Source of the DNA: JAGWBF01 sp965116325
GTDB taxonomy: Bacteria; Chloroflexota; Dehalococcoidia; Lucifugimonadales; JAGWBF01
Reading direction: 5' to 3'
NCBI GenBank assembly: GCA_965116325.1
Contig: OZ220675.1
Span: forward strand, 558,001 to 622,000
DNA length: 64,000 nt
Shown here: in pieces, positions 7,906 to 15,170 of the stretch
How positions within the stretch are numbered: position 1 is the first letter of the stretch
Layout: each line of letters opens with the position of its first letter
The notes under the pieces: generated by a model
Database searches by the model: none
Told to the model about the DNA's origin: nothing
What the model saw: only the letters and a program-made list of their open reading frames with translations
Program-made: the position numbers and the translations under genes

Positions 7906-9303
7906 CTACCCTCTGCCCAGGACGTGCTTCAGGGCAGTCTCGATGTCCGGGTGGCGAAAGGCATAGCCGGAGTCCAGGAGCTTCCGGGGGACCGCCCGCG
8001 TGCTCCCAAGAAGGGACTCGTCGGCCATCTTCCCAAGGGCGGCTTTGAGAGCAGTGCCGGGTACCTTAAGCAGCGTTGGCCTGCCCAACGTCTTTCCCAG
8101 GGCCCGGGTAAGCTCTCCGTTGGTAGCGGGCTCGGGGGCTGTGATGTTCACCGGGCCCTCCAGCTCGTGTGTCATCATGCAGTGTTCTACAGCCCCAAGG
8201 GTGTCGTCCAGGGATACCCAGCTAACATACTGGCGACCGCTGCCCACCGGTCCCCCCACCCCCGCCTTGAAGGGAGGCAGCATGGTCTTGAGCATCCCTC
8301 CCATGGGGGTCACCACGGGTCCAAGCCGGAGGTGCACCACCCTGATTCCTGCCGATGCGGCCGCTTCGCTGGCCTCCTCCCACTCCCGGGCCAGCTCACC
8401 CAGGAAGCCCTCTCCCGCAGGGCTGTCCTCATCCATGACTGCGTCTCCACGCGCCGAGCCGTATATGCCCACTGCCGAGGCGGACAGGAACACCTTCGGA
8501 AGTTGCCTCAGCCGGGAAAGGGTATCTGCAAGCAGGCGGGCAGTACCAACCCTGCTGTCTCTCATCCGCTGCTTCTTGGCAGGGGTCCATCTTCCCATGA
8601 TGGTCTCGCCGGACAGGTGCACCAGGGCGTCCAACCCTTCCAGGTCGGCCCCGTCCAGCACACCCCTCGCGGGATCCCAGGGAATGACCGAGCTATCCCC
8701 TACCGGTCCCTGCCTTGCACTGGTGGTCCTGACCAGGCGTTTCACCTGGTGGCCGGCGGTCGTCAGGTAGTGCGCCAGGTTCGAGCCGATGGTGCCCGAT
8801 GCTCCGCTTATGGCCACCTTGTACCGGGGCATGGGTGCGTAGCGCCGGTGAGCCTTCAGGTCCTGGTCCAGGGTGTTGTTCCTGTACCGGAAGGCCTCCT
8901 CCATCCTGCGAAGCACCAAGCCTCCAACCATGGCGCGGCCAGCCAAGCCTAGGGGCAGGGAGTACGCGACCCGGTTGTCCAGGTAACACGCGTCGGGGCC
9001 GTCAGGCTCGGCGCTGGTAAGGTGACTCCAGTGAGCAAAGGGGCCCTTTAGCTGCACCTCCCGAAACTGGCGGCCTTCCAGGAAGTCCCGGTGCTCTAGC
9101 GTCCAGCGCAGGTGGAACATCCCCAGGGGGATAAGGACCGTGGCCTCTCCGCCCGTCTCGATGCTACCTGTGCGCGTGAGTCCACGGAACGGCTGCCAGG
9201 GAGGATTCAGGCGTTCGAAGGCGCCGGGGCGACCCAGCCACTGGAACACCTCTTCTGCAGATGCATCAAGGCGCGCCCGATTGACGTACTCAAGGATTTT
9301 CAT
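7906..9303 (-). CDS. SRPBCC domain fused to TIGR01777-type SDR epimerase
   Basis: Residues 1-150 form a START/SRPBCC-like ligand-binding domain (DASAEEVFQWLGRPGAFERLNPPW start, cyclase/ligand-binding style). From residue 160 comes an NAD(P)-binding SDR domain with GASGTIGSNLA (167-176), LVHLSGET and SASAVGIYG, typical of the TIGR01777/YfcH (SDR39U1) group, ending with a helical region and HPDIETALKHVLG. The two-domain form is known in several phyla. Substrate is unknown; the family may be involved in cell envelope or division-related functions, but this is not established. It stands alone, divergent from the next gene. Confidence 0.9.
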   Translation of the reverse strand: MKILEYVNRARLDASAEEVFQWLGRPGAFERLNPPWQPFRGLTRTGSIETGGEATVLIPLGMFHLRWTLEHRDFLEGRQFREVQLKGPFAHWSHLTSAEPDGPDACYLDNRVAYSLPLGLAGRAMVGGLVLRRMEEAFRYRNNTLDQDLKAHRRYAPMPRYKVAISGASGTIGSNLAHYLTTAGHQVKRLVRTTSARQGPVGDSSVIPWDPARGVLDGADLEGLDALVHLSGETIMGRWTPAKKQRMRDSRVGTARLLADTLSRLRQLPKVFLSASAVGIYGSARGDAVMDEDSPAGEGFLGELAREWEEASEAAASAGIRVVHLRLGPVVTPMGGMLKTMLPPFKAGVGGPVGSGRQYVSWVSLDDTLGAVEHCMMTHELEGPVNITAPEPATNGELTRALGKTLGRPTLLKVPGTALKAALGKMADESLLGSTRAVPRKLLDSGYAFRHPDIETALKHVLGRG

Positions 9304-9443
9304 TATTGGAGCGAATGCCCGCCCTTAAGTAGAATGTATTCACTCTTGCGATGAATAGCCCGACCTTAGGATAGACTTTTCGCGAAACCGGTAGCAAGAT
9401 GAAGGGTCGCCATTGTGCGACAGGTTGGAGTTCCATTCTGTTC

Positions 9444-9977
9444 ATGCGAAGAACGAGCGAAGACAGCACGCCACCCATAGGCCCTGTCCAGGCCGGGCTT
9501 ACCGGCGGAGCATTTGCCGGGATCGTAGGTGTGCTAGCCAACCTGCCCCTGGTTTCGCCCAGCGACTCCTTCTTCAACAGCGCCACGGTCATGGTTGGAT
9601 CTCTTGCGACGGGACTGGCTGTGGGCATTTGGGGCTGGGTGCTTGGCGATGGCCATGTCCGCCGGGCGCCCTTCTGGTCTGGCATAGTATTTGTCATAGG
9701 GGTCGCCACGATCATAGCAGTAGTTGGCGAGTCCCAGCTTGAACGCTCGGTATCGTACATTGCGCCCCTGGCAGCTATCGTCGTGGGCACGACGGCTGGT
9801 ATCTTCCTGGTCCTCTCCCAGTCGCCGCGCTCCCTACCTTGGAGGTTGACCCTGGCATTGGTGGCCCTTGTGATCGGCTTGGGCATCGGGCTGGCTGGAT
9901 TTGGGGACCAGGAAAGCGGCCGGCTGGAGCTACCGCCAAGAGCGAGCATACCGCACATAACCGTACCTCATCTGTAG
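9444..9977 (+). CDS. Hypothetical membrane protein, four helices
   Basis: No family is recognised. The protein has four hydrophobic segments (roughly 16-35, 45-70, 78-97, 105-125 from ATG 9444, with a further one near 135-155) and a hydrophilic C-terminus. The alternative ATG at 9399 would add 15 residues; neither has a convincing ribosome site, and 9444 is chosen because it begins with a charged MRRTSEDS segment before the first helix. It is 28 bp upstream of a YceI lipoprotein in the same direction, so the two may form an operon. Confidence 0.6.
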   Translation: MRRTSEDSTPPIGPVQAGLTGGAFAGIVGVLANLPLVSPSDSFFNSATVMVGSLATGLAVGIWGWVLGDGHVRRAPFWSGIVFVIGVATIIAVVGESQLERSVSYIAPLAAIVVGTTAGIFLVLSQSPRSLPWRLTLALVALVIGLGIGLAGFGDQESGRLELPPRASIPHITVPHL

Positions 9978-10005
9978 TGGCAAAATCTCCCCGGAGAAGA
10001 ATAGT

Positions 10006-10725
10006 TTGAGCAAGATCATGCATATTTCCCGGCTTTCCATCCTGGCGGCGGCTCTCGCATTCTCGCTTGTGCTGTGGGGCTGCGGAGGTTCAGGGGGTGT
10101 AGAGATGCAACCGACCTCCACCATGACTGAACCCCCGACAGCGCCAGCCGCAACTCCAGTTCCCACCCAGGAACCGCTGGATCCTGGACCAGACGAGGAT
10201 AATTACGAAGGCGTTACCTACGTTGTTACCGAAGGAACGGAAGCCACCTTCACCGTCGAGGAGCAGCTGGTGAGGCTGCCCCTTCCCAACGATGCGGTGA
10301 TGCGCACCACGGAACTCTCTGGGGAGATCCACCTGGACGGCAGGCCTTCGGTGGTCAGCATCGACCTGCAGACCCTGGAAAGCGACCAGCCATTCAGGGA
10401 CCGCTACGTACGGACCAGGATGTTTGGGGAGCATCCCACGGGGACCTTCACGGTGCCGGATATCGGACCCGTCCCCGATGGTCTGGCCGGCGGCGATGAG
10501 GTGATGACCCAGGTGTCCGGCTCCCTTGAAATGCGTGGGGAAACCTTCCCCCTGGAGTTTGAGATCGAAGCCAGAGATGATGGCGAGGTGCTGTACGTCC
10601 TGGGCCGCACCACCTTCACTTGGGACCAGCTGAACATTCCCCGACCCACAGCCCCCTCCGTCGCCAGCGTCGAAGATGAGGTGCGGGTGGAGATACTCCT
10701 GGCCCTCGTTCCCGACGAGGGCTGA
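10006..10725 (+). CDS. YceI-family lipoprotein
   Basis: This is a secreted lipid- or isoprenoid-binding beta-barrel (lipocalin-like) of the YceI family. An N-terminal signal ends at lipobox cysteine C26 (LVLWGC), then a Pro/Thr-rich linker of about 35 residues, then the YceI domain with FTVEEQL, SGEIHLDG, RDRYVRTRMFGEHPTGTFTV and TFTWDQLNIP. The start is TTG at 10006 with GGAGAAG six bases upstream; ATG 10018 is the alternative and leaves the signal intact. The lipoprotein anchoring places it on the outer face of the membrane. It converges with the HNH gene. Confidence 0.88.
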   Translation: MSKIMHISRLSILAAALAFSLVLWGCGGSGGVEMQPTSTMTEPPTAPAATPVPTQEPLDPGPDEDNYEGVTYVVTEGTEATFTVEEQLVRLPLPNDAVMRTTELSGEIHLDGRPSVVSIDLQTLESDQPFRDRYVRTRMFGEHPTGTFTVPDIGPVPDGLAGGDEVMTQVSGSLEMRGETFPLEFEIEARDDGEVLYVLGRTTFTWDQLNIPRPTAPSVASVEDEVRVEILLALVPDEG

Positions 10726-10740
10726 CCCCACATCTTGGGG
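10702..10740. terminator. Tandem hairpins at a convergent junction
   Basis: GCCCTCGT (10702-10709) and ACGAGGGC (10715-10722) form an 8 bp stem with a 5 base loop over the stop codon of the YceI gene. CCCCA (10726-10730) and TGGGG (10736-10740) follow directly. There is no T-run on either strand, so this is at best a rho-assisted or bidirectional stop between two convergent genes. Confidence 0.35.
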
Positions 10741-10764
10741 CACTCGGAGGACCGGTGGCAATGC

Positions 10765-11319
10765 TTAGTTCGATCGATCCCGGCTGAATCTCCGGCGCCA
10801 CAGAAACTGGGCCCCTCTGATGCTAGCAAGCATCAGGAGTACGGCAGCTTCCACCAGGAGCCGGGCCAGCCCTAACGCTGCCTCAGCTAGAAGGAAATAG
10901 ATGTTCCAGCGGCCCCATCGGTATGCGGTAAACCGCTCCCGATAGATGGCACGCACCTGGCGGGACGCCCTAGTGCGCTGTGTCTCATCACTGAAGCGGG
11001 ACTGGTGAATAGGGGACGACGGAATGCTGCCGTCGGGCGGTAGAAGCCTCCAGTAACGGCTTCGAAACTCTTCGTCGGACTGAATCCCTTTGCGCATGTT
11101 GCACTGGGTGCATAGAAGCTGAAGGTTTCCGATATCGTCCCCACCACCCCCGGAAGCCGGATACATGTGATCAATCTCCAGGTACTTCATACGATGGGTG
11201 TACCCACAATAGAAACACTTTCCCTTCTGGGCCATAAAGAGCTTGTTCTTCACGCTCCAGGGAATGACGGGCCTGCCCGAATCTTCGTGGTATTTCTGGA
11301 GCTCTTCTTCCTGCGCCAT
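10765..11319 (-). CDS. HNH endonuclease domain with C-terminal membrane helix
   Basis: The N-terminal half is an HNH nuclease: CFYCG (C35, C38), the catalytic EIDHMYPASGGG (D50, H51), N65 in NLQLLC and the second knuckle CTQC (C70, C73). The C-terminal third (about 139-172) is a long hydrophobic stretch, YFLLAEAALGLARLLVEAA followed by LLMLAS, ending in a very basic tail WRRRFSRDR, which predicts anchoring to the membrane with the nuclease in the cytoplasm. No mobile element or restriction partner is adjacent. Function is unknown; membrane-tied HNH proteins occur in some defence and DNA-uptake settings, but nothing here decides. Confidence 0.85.
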   Translation of the reverse strand: MAQEEELQKYHEDSGRPVIPWSVKNKLFMAQKGKCFYCGYTHRMKYLEIDHMYPASGGGGDDIGNLQLLCTQCNMRKGIQSDEEFRSRYWRLLPPDGSIPSSPIHQSRFSDETQRTRASRQVRAIYRERFTAYRWGRWNIYFLLAEAALGLARLLVEAAVLLMLASIRGAQFLWRRRFSRDRSN

Positions 11320-11543
11320 CCCGATTCTCGGACATAGGGCTTACTACTGAATTGTTGGGCTGTCCTCCCAACCTAGTGGTTCACCTATGCTTTAGGAAGA
11401 TTATATTGCTGATGGCTTGGCCTCCTCCAGCCCGGTGGGCAGAGAGCGGAAGGGCGTTTGATTAGTTCGGGCGGGCCATGCTACCATCGCCCAGAGCAGG
11501 CAGCGCCTTCCTCAGGTTGACTTGCGAAAGACAGGAGCCCGAC

Positions 11544-11756
11544 ATGCAGCTCCCCATCGTATATACGCTCATCAATTGAGAAGCCAGCGACAAGCTGCGC
11601 CAGTCGTGGATTGGGCAGGGAATGGCATTCGAGGAACGCAGGGTGGACCAGAGCCAGGAATGGCTGGATGAGCTGCTCAACTACTCGGATGCATCGCCAA
11701 CCGTAATCTACCCCGACGGACGGGTTGAGATCGGCTTCGAGGGTCACGTCGGGTGA
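11544..11756 (+). CDS. Glutaredoxin-like candidate selenoprotein (in-frame TGA at codon 12)
   Basis: The frame reads MQLPIVYTLIN-TGA-EASDKLRQSW and continues to a TGA at 11754-11756, giving 70 residues if the first TGA (11577-11579) is read as selenocysteine. The fold is clear: beta strand LPIVYTLIN, active site, helix, strand MAFEERRV, helix QEWLDELLNYS, then the cis-proline segment ASPTVIYPDGRVEIGF. The TGA stands where glutaredoxins have the first Cys of CPYC, giving a U-E-A-S (monothiol-like UxxS) site. AGGAG lies six bases before the ATG, and codon use is like that of the neighbours on both sides of the TGA. It is 73 bp upstream of a thioredoxin-family gene. A sequencing error or a decayed gene is the alternative. 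Confidence 0.7.
11577..11612 (+). promoter_or_regulatory. Candidate bacterial SECIS hairpin after the TGA
   Basis: Directly downstream of the TGA the RNA can fold: AA/TT and CC/GG lower pairs (11581-11585 with 11608-11612), CGAC (11588-11591) with GTCG (11603-11606), an AA/CA internal loop, then GC/GC closing a TGC apical loop (11596-11598). The loop begins 16 bases after the TGA and has G as its second base, which fits the general bacterial SECIS rules (16-37 bases, G in the first two loop positions). The stem is modest, so this is supportive rather than decisive. Confidence 0.4.
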
Positions 11757-11829
11757 GCGCTGGCCTAGGTCGGCGGTGCCGGCCCCAGGACGAGACCAAC
11801 CCTCAAGTTCCACCACAGAAGGAGGAAAC

Positions 11830-12423
11830 ATGACCAGCGAGACCAGCGTGGTAACACCCGAAAGGTTCGCCCAAGGTTTCACCTATCCTAACTACATCGC
11901 CCAGATCAACATCAACAAGAACTGGTTTGAGAAGTTGTACGACTCCTTTCAAGTGGAGTCCGACGATGCCGAGTTTTTCCGAATGGCGGTCAGCCTTCCC
12001 AACGGCCCGGCCAAGATGATGGTCGTCGGCGAAGACTGGTGCCCCGATGTTTACCGCGGAATGCCCGTCATGGCCCGTATAGCAGAGGCTGCCGGGATGG
12101 AGATGCGGGTGTTCCCCCGGGACGCCAACATGGACATCATGAACGAGTTCTTGAAGGAGGGGAAGTGGGCTTCGATCCCCGCGGTCGTTTTCTACTCGGC
12201 CGACCACGAGTACCTGTGCCACTGGATAGAGCGGCCGTCCCTGGCCGAGAAAGAGATGGAGTCCATTTCCGCCCAGGTCAAGAGCGAGATGCCCAACGCA
12301 TCGGAGCAGGAGATACGGGCGGCGGCCAGGCCCCGTAACCAGGAGCGTTTCCCCGCTTGGCAGCAGGAGTCGGTTAAGGAGATACGCCGGCTGCTGGCGG
12401 AATCTCTAAACATCCAGGGCTGA
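11830..12423 (+). CDS. Thioredoxin-family protein with single-Cys WCPDV site
   Basis: This 197-residue protein resembles the thioredoxin_9-like group. The motif position is VVGEDWCPDVYRG (W70, C71, V74): the first cysteine is present but the second is valine, so it cannot form the usual intramolecular disulfide. Further blocks are MRVFPRD, FLKEGKWASIPAVVFYSADHE with the cis-proline, and a helical Glu/Arg-rich tail. The ATG at 11830 has a strong AAGGAGG just upstream; the frame is open earlier but lacks a ribosome site. It follows the candidate selenocysteine glutaredoxin by 73 bp, and the two probably work together. Confidence 0.88.
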   Translation: MTSETSVVTPERFAQGFTYPNYIAQININKNWFEKLYDSFQVESDDAEFFRMAVSLPNGPAKMMVVGEDWCPDVYRGMPVMARIAEAAGMEMRVFPRDANMDIMNEFLKEGKWASIPAVVFYSADHEYLCHWIERPSLAEKEMESISAQVKSEMPNASEQEIRAAARPRNQERFPAWQQESVKEIRRLLAESLNIQG

Positions 12424-12446
12424 ATCGGGCGGCCTGGGACCCTTCC

Positions 12447-14549
12447 TTAAGAAGGCCCGCCGCTGGAGTACTCGTTTACCGAGATGTTCCCACCCTCCCA
12501 GATGGACAGGTGGTACGGAGCTTCCTGCAGGGTGTCAGGTGACAGGGCAGCCACGATCACGTATACCTTCTCAAGGCCACGGCTTGCCGGAACTATGACC
12601 TGACCCTCATTGTCGGAATTGAGCCTCAGCTCGCGCACAACGATGAAACTCCCTGCCTCGACAACCTGCACGATGTATTCTTGAGGGGCCCGGTTGTCTA
12701 TCCTGCGGAAACCCCGGGGCACCCATGTACCATCGAAGCTGGCATCGGGGCCGATACCGATCTCCGGCACGGCGATGTGGTCCAGGCAGATGCCCGTCTC
12801 ATGCAGGGCATCGTCGGTGACATAGTGGAAACGGACCATCACCTCTTCGCCCACGTATCCCGCTAAGCTGGCTTCAAACACCTGCCATCCATCGCTGGAG
12901 CCTGTATAGCCCGGCCCGAAGCTGACACCCAGAGAGTTCTCGTCGGAGGTGCCCTCAGCTTCCAGGATGTCCCACGTGGACCCGCCGTCCACCGACACCT
13001 CCACGTAGGTATAGTCCCATCCCTCCTCGATCTCGTACCACAAGCGGTAACTGAGAGTCGCATCTTCCACTTCCGTCAGGTCCAGCTCCCTGGTGAGGGT
13101 GGTGCTTATGGAATCTCCGCGGTTTCCCCACCAACAGTGGCCCTCAACCAAGTCAACGGGGATGACCGGGGTGTGGGACTGGCCCTGGAACTGGATGATC
13201 ACTCCTTCGTCCACATCTTCTATAGAGTAGTACCGGGCGGAGTACTGGGGGATGGAAGAGCTAACTCTGTCGCTGGAGCCCAGCTCTTCGATGTCTCGGA
13301 CCCTTAGTTCAGCATCGGGATAGCTGTAGGGTCCGTCACCCGGTTCATCCAGAAGGTTTGCAACGGTCCAGTCCTTGAACACATCCCTGAAGGTGCGCCC
13401 TGCACCTATTTCACTCAGATAGGAATCGACTCCTGCGACCCCGTCAAGGGAATTCTGCACAAGCCGGAGGGGTGAGCCAAACCGGTCGTACAGGTAGCGG
13501 AAGAACAGATAGTCCCCTCCATAGTGGGCCGGCCCGGGATTGGAGGGCCAGTTGACCAGGGAGGTGGTGGGGTCCACCAAGAATGAGCGCACGCTGGCCG
13601 GTTCGTAGCCGGCCTTATGGGACGCCAGCTCCGAGAGTCCCTCTCCTACCCATGCCTCCTCAGTTGGGTCCGCGTTCCAATGAACGAGGTGCTGAAGCTC
13701 GTGGGCCAAGACCGAAAGGTACATGGATGTCCCAAAGAACCTTTCGTTGGCATCCATATAGATCATCTCTCTCTCGTTGCTGAACGGGAAGGCTGAAGCC
13801 GGGTGCTCATCCATGGAGCTGAAGTATCCCGCCAAGCCCGTCAACCTGACGTGCAGGATGGTGGTCCTGGGGTCGCCGTCTATGCCGGGGGACCATTCAG
13901 AGCCGAAATCGGACGTCACCCGGGGATATATCTCTCCTTCGAACAATGTTGCGGTCCTTACAACGTCTTCGTCGGAGACGCCGACACCATCTTCCACATA
14001 CCAGTAGGCGTGAGGGCTGACAGCTCTTAGAACTGCGGGGACAGACTGCAAGCGCATGTTCGGCAGGTCGAGAGCAAAGAACTCTTCTGTGTCTCCCGTA
14101 GCCTTGGGCATAGCGAACTCTGAAACAACGCGAGGTATGGGCTCATGTTGTTTGAGTATGAGAGAGCGGGCCAGCTCCAGGGGGTCCCGGTCGGGCGGGT
14201 CCATGCCCTGCGCCTTCTCGTCAAGGTCCGGCTCCTCGCCGGGCATGGGCGCCGTTGGCTCAGCAGAGCTGTCCGGCGGATGGCTGGGGCCGCTGGCAGA
14301 GCCGGTAGGCGTATTGGCCGTGTCCCTATCTTCGGGTATCTCGACCGTCGGTTCGAGGACCGGCGTGGATGTTTCAGTGACAGGGTCCTCTGCGGGTGCG
14401 GTCTCGACGGCAGCAAGGCTGGGAGGGGGAGTTACCCGGGTTCCAGCGGGGTCGTTTCCCACGCCGTGCCTGCAAGCAATGATGGCAACCAGGACAGTCG
14501 CCAGCACAACAAGGCAGGCGGCTTTCCTGACCAACCTGTTACTGCTCAT
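12447..14549 (-). CDS. Secreted zinc metalloprotease-like lipoprotein
   Basis: A lipoprotein signal ends at C26 (VAIIAC), followed by a Pro/Thr/Glu-rich stalk to about residue 110. The peptidase region has the zinc motif HELQH (283-287) followed by EEAWVGEGLSELASHKAGYE, in which the second Glu is a likely third ligand. The middle and C-terminal parts (about 450-640) resemble the beta-sandwich of immune inhibitor A / M6-type proteins (LSYRLWYEIEEGWDYTYVEVS, DGGSTWDIL, ICLDHIAV). It probably degrades or binds extracellular protein from the cell surface. The start codon lies inside the last codons of pth (11 bp overlap), so it is translated as the tail of the ligA-pth operon. Confidence 0.82.
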   Translation of the reverse strand: MSSNRLVRKAACLVVLATVLVAIIACRHGVGNDPAGTRVTPPPSLAAVETAPAEDPVTETSTPVLEPTVEIPEDRDTANTPTGSASGPSHPPDSSAEPTAPMPGEEPDLDEKAQGMDPPDRDPLELARSLILKQHEPIPRVVSEFAMPKATGDTEEFFALDLPNMRLQSVPAVLRAVSPHAYWYVEDGVGVSDEDVVRTATLFEGEIYPRVTSDFGSEWSPGIDGDPRTTILHVRLTGLAGYFSSMDEHPASAFPFSNEREMIYMDANERFFGTSMYLSVLAHELQHLVHWNADPTEEAWVGEGLSELASHKAGYEPASVRSFLVDPTTSLVNWPSNPGPAHYGGDYLFFRYLYDRFGSPLRLVQNSLDGVAGVDSYLSEIGAGRTFRDVFKDWTVANLLDEPGDGPYSYPDAELRVRDIEELGSSDRVSSSIPQYSARYYSIEDVDEGVIIQFQGQSHTPVIPVDLVEGHCWWGNRGDSISTTLTRELDLTEVEDATLSYRLWYEIEEGWDYTYVEVSVDGGSTWDILEAEGTSDENSLGVSFGPGYTGSSDGWQVFEASLAGYVGEEVMVRFHYVTDDALHETGICLDHIAVPEIGIGPDASFDGTWVPRGFRRIDNRAPQEYIVQVVEAGSFIVVRELRLNSDNEGQVIVPASRGLEKVYVIVAALSPDTLQEAPYHLSIWEGGNISVNEYSSGGPS

Positions 14550-15111
14550 CTGCCCTGTTGAACAGGTTCATGGTGGCTTCTATGTCGTTCTCGAGCAGAT
14601 GCACAAGGGCATCTGCAGCCCTGTCGCTGGCAGCCTCGATCAGGGGTTTCTCATCAGCCGAGAAGGCGCCCAAGACATGGGCCACTTCGCCGGCGTTGTG
14701 CGAGGGTCTTCCGATACCGATGCGGACCCGGGGGACATCGGTGGTGTGCAGAACTTGAATAATGGATGTCATCCCGTTGTGACCGGCGTCGCTGCCCCCG
14801 CGCCTCACCCGGATCCGCCCCGCCGGCAGCGCCATCTCGTCATATACCACAACCAGGTCCCGGTGACCGCCGCCGAATCGCGCAAGCAGGTACTGCACCG
14901 CATCTCCGCTGTGGTTCATGAAGGTGCGAGGCTTGGCCAGCACCACCTTGTGCTCCCCATGGCTCCCCTGGCCCAGCACTGCCTTGGCGCGGCGGTCCGA
15001 CACAGGGATCTCCAGCCGTTTCGCCAGCAGATCAATGCAGCGGAAGCCGACGTTATGCCTGCTGCCAGCGTACTTGCGCCCCGGATTTCCCAGCCCGACG
15101 ATAATCTTCAC
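14539..15111 (-). CDS. pth: Peptidyl-tRNA hydrolase
   Basis: This enzyme releases tRNA from peptidyl-tRNA dropped by the ribosome. Family blocks are KIIVGLGNPGRKYAGSRHNVGF with the catalytic H19, KPRTFMNHSGDAV, VVYDEMALPAGRIRVRRGGSDAGHNG and RVRIGIGRP. The length of 190 residues is normal. It lies between ligA (59 bp upstream) and the metalloprotease, with which it overlaps. Confidence 0.98.
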   Translation of the reverse strand: MKIIVGLGNPGRKYAGSRHNVGFRCIDLLAKRLEIPVSDRRAKAVLGQGSHGEHKVVLAKPRTFMNHSGDAVQYLLARFGGGHRDLVVVYDEMALPAGRIRVRRGGSDAGHNGMTSIIQVLHTTDVPRVRIGIGRPSHNAGEVAHVLGAFSADEKPLIEAASDRAADALVHLLENDIEATMNLFNRADEQ

Positions 15112-15170
15112 GGCTTACCGGCCACCTGGGTGGGGAAGCAGGGCGCGCAGGCGATGGCGCCGGGCAGGGT

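Noticed and set aside
7903..8952. A 349-codon open frame opposite the SDR fusion
   Set aside because: No motif, biased composition, and it covers a well-supported gene on the other strand.
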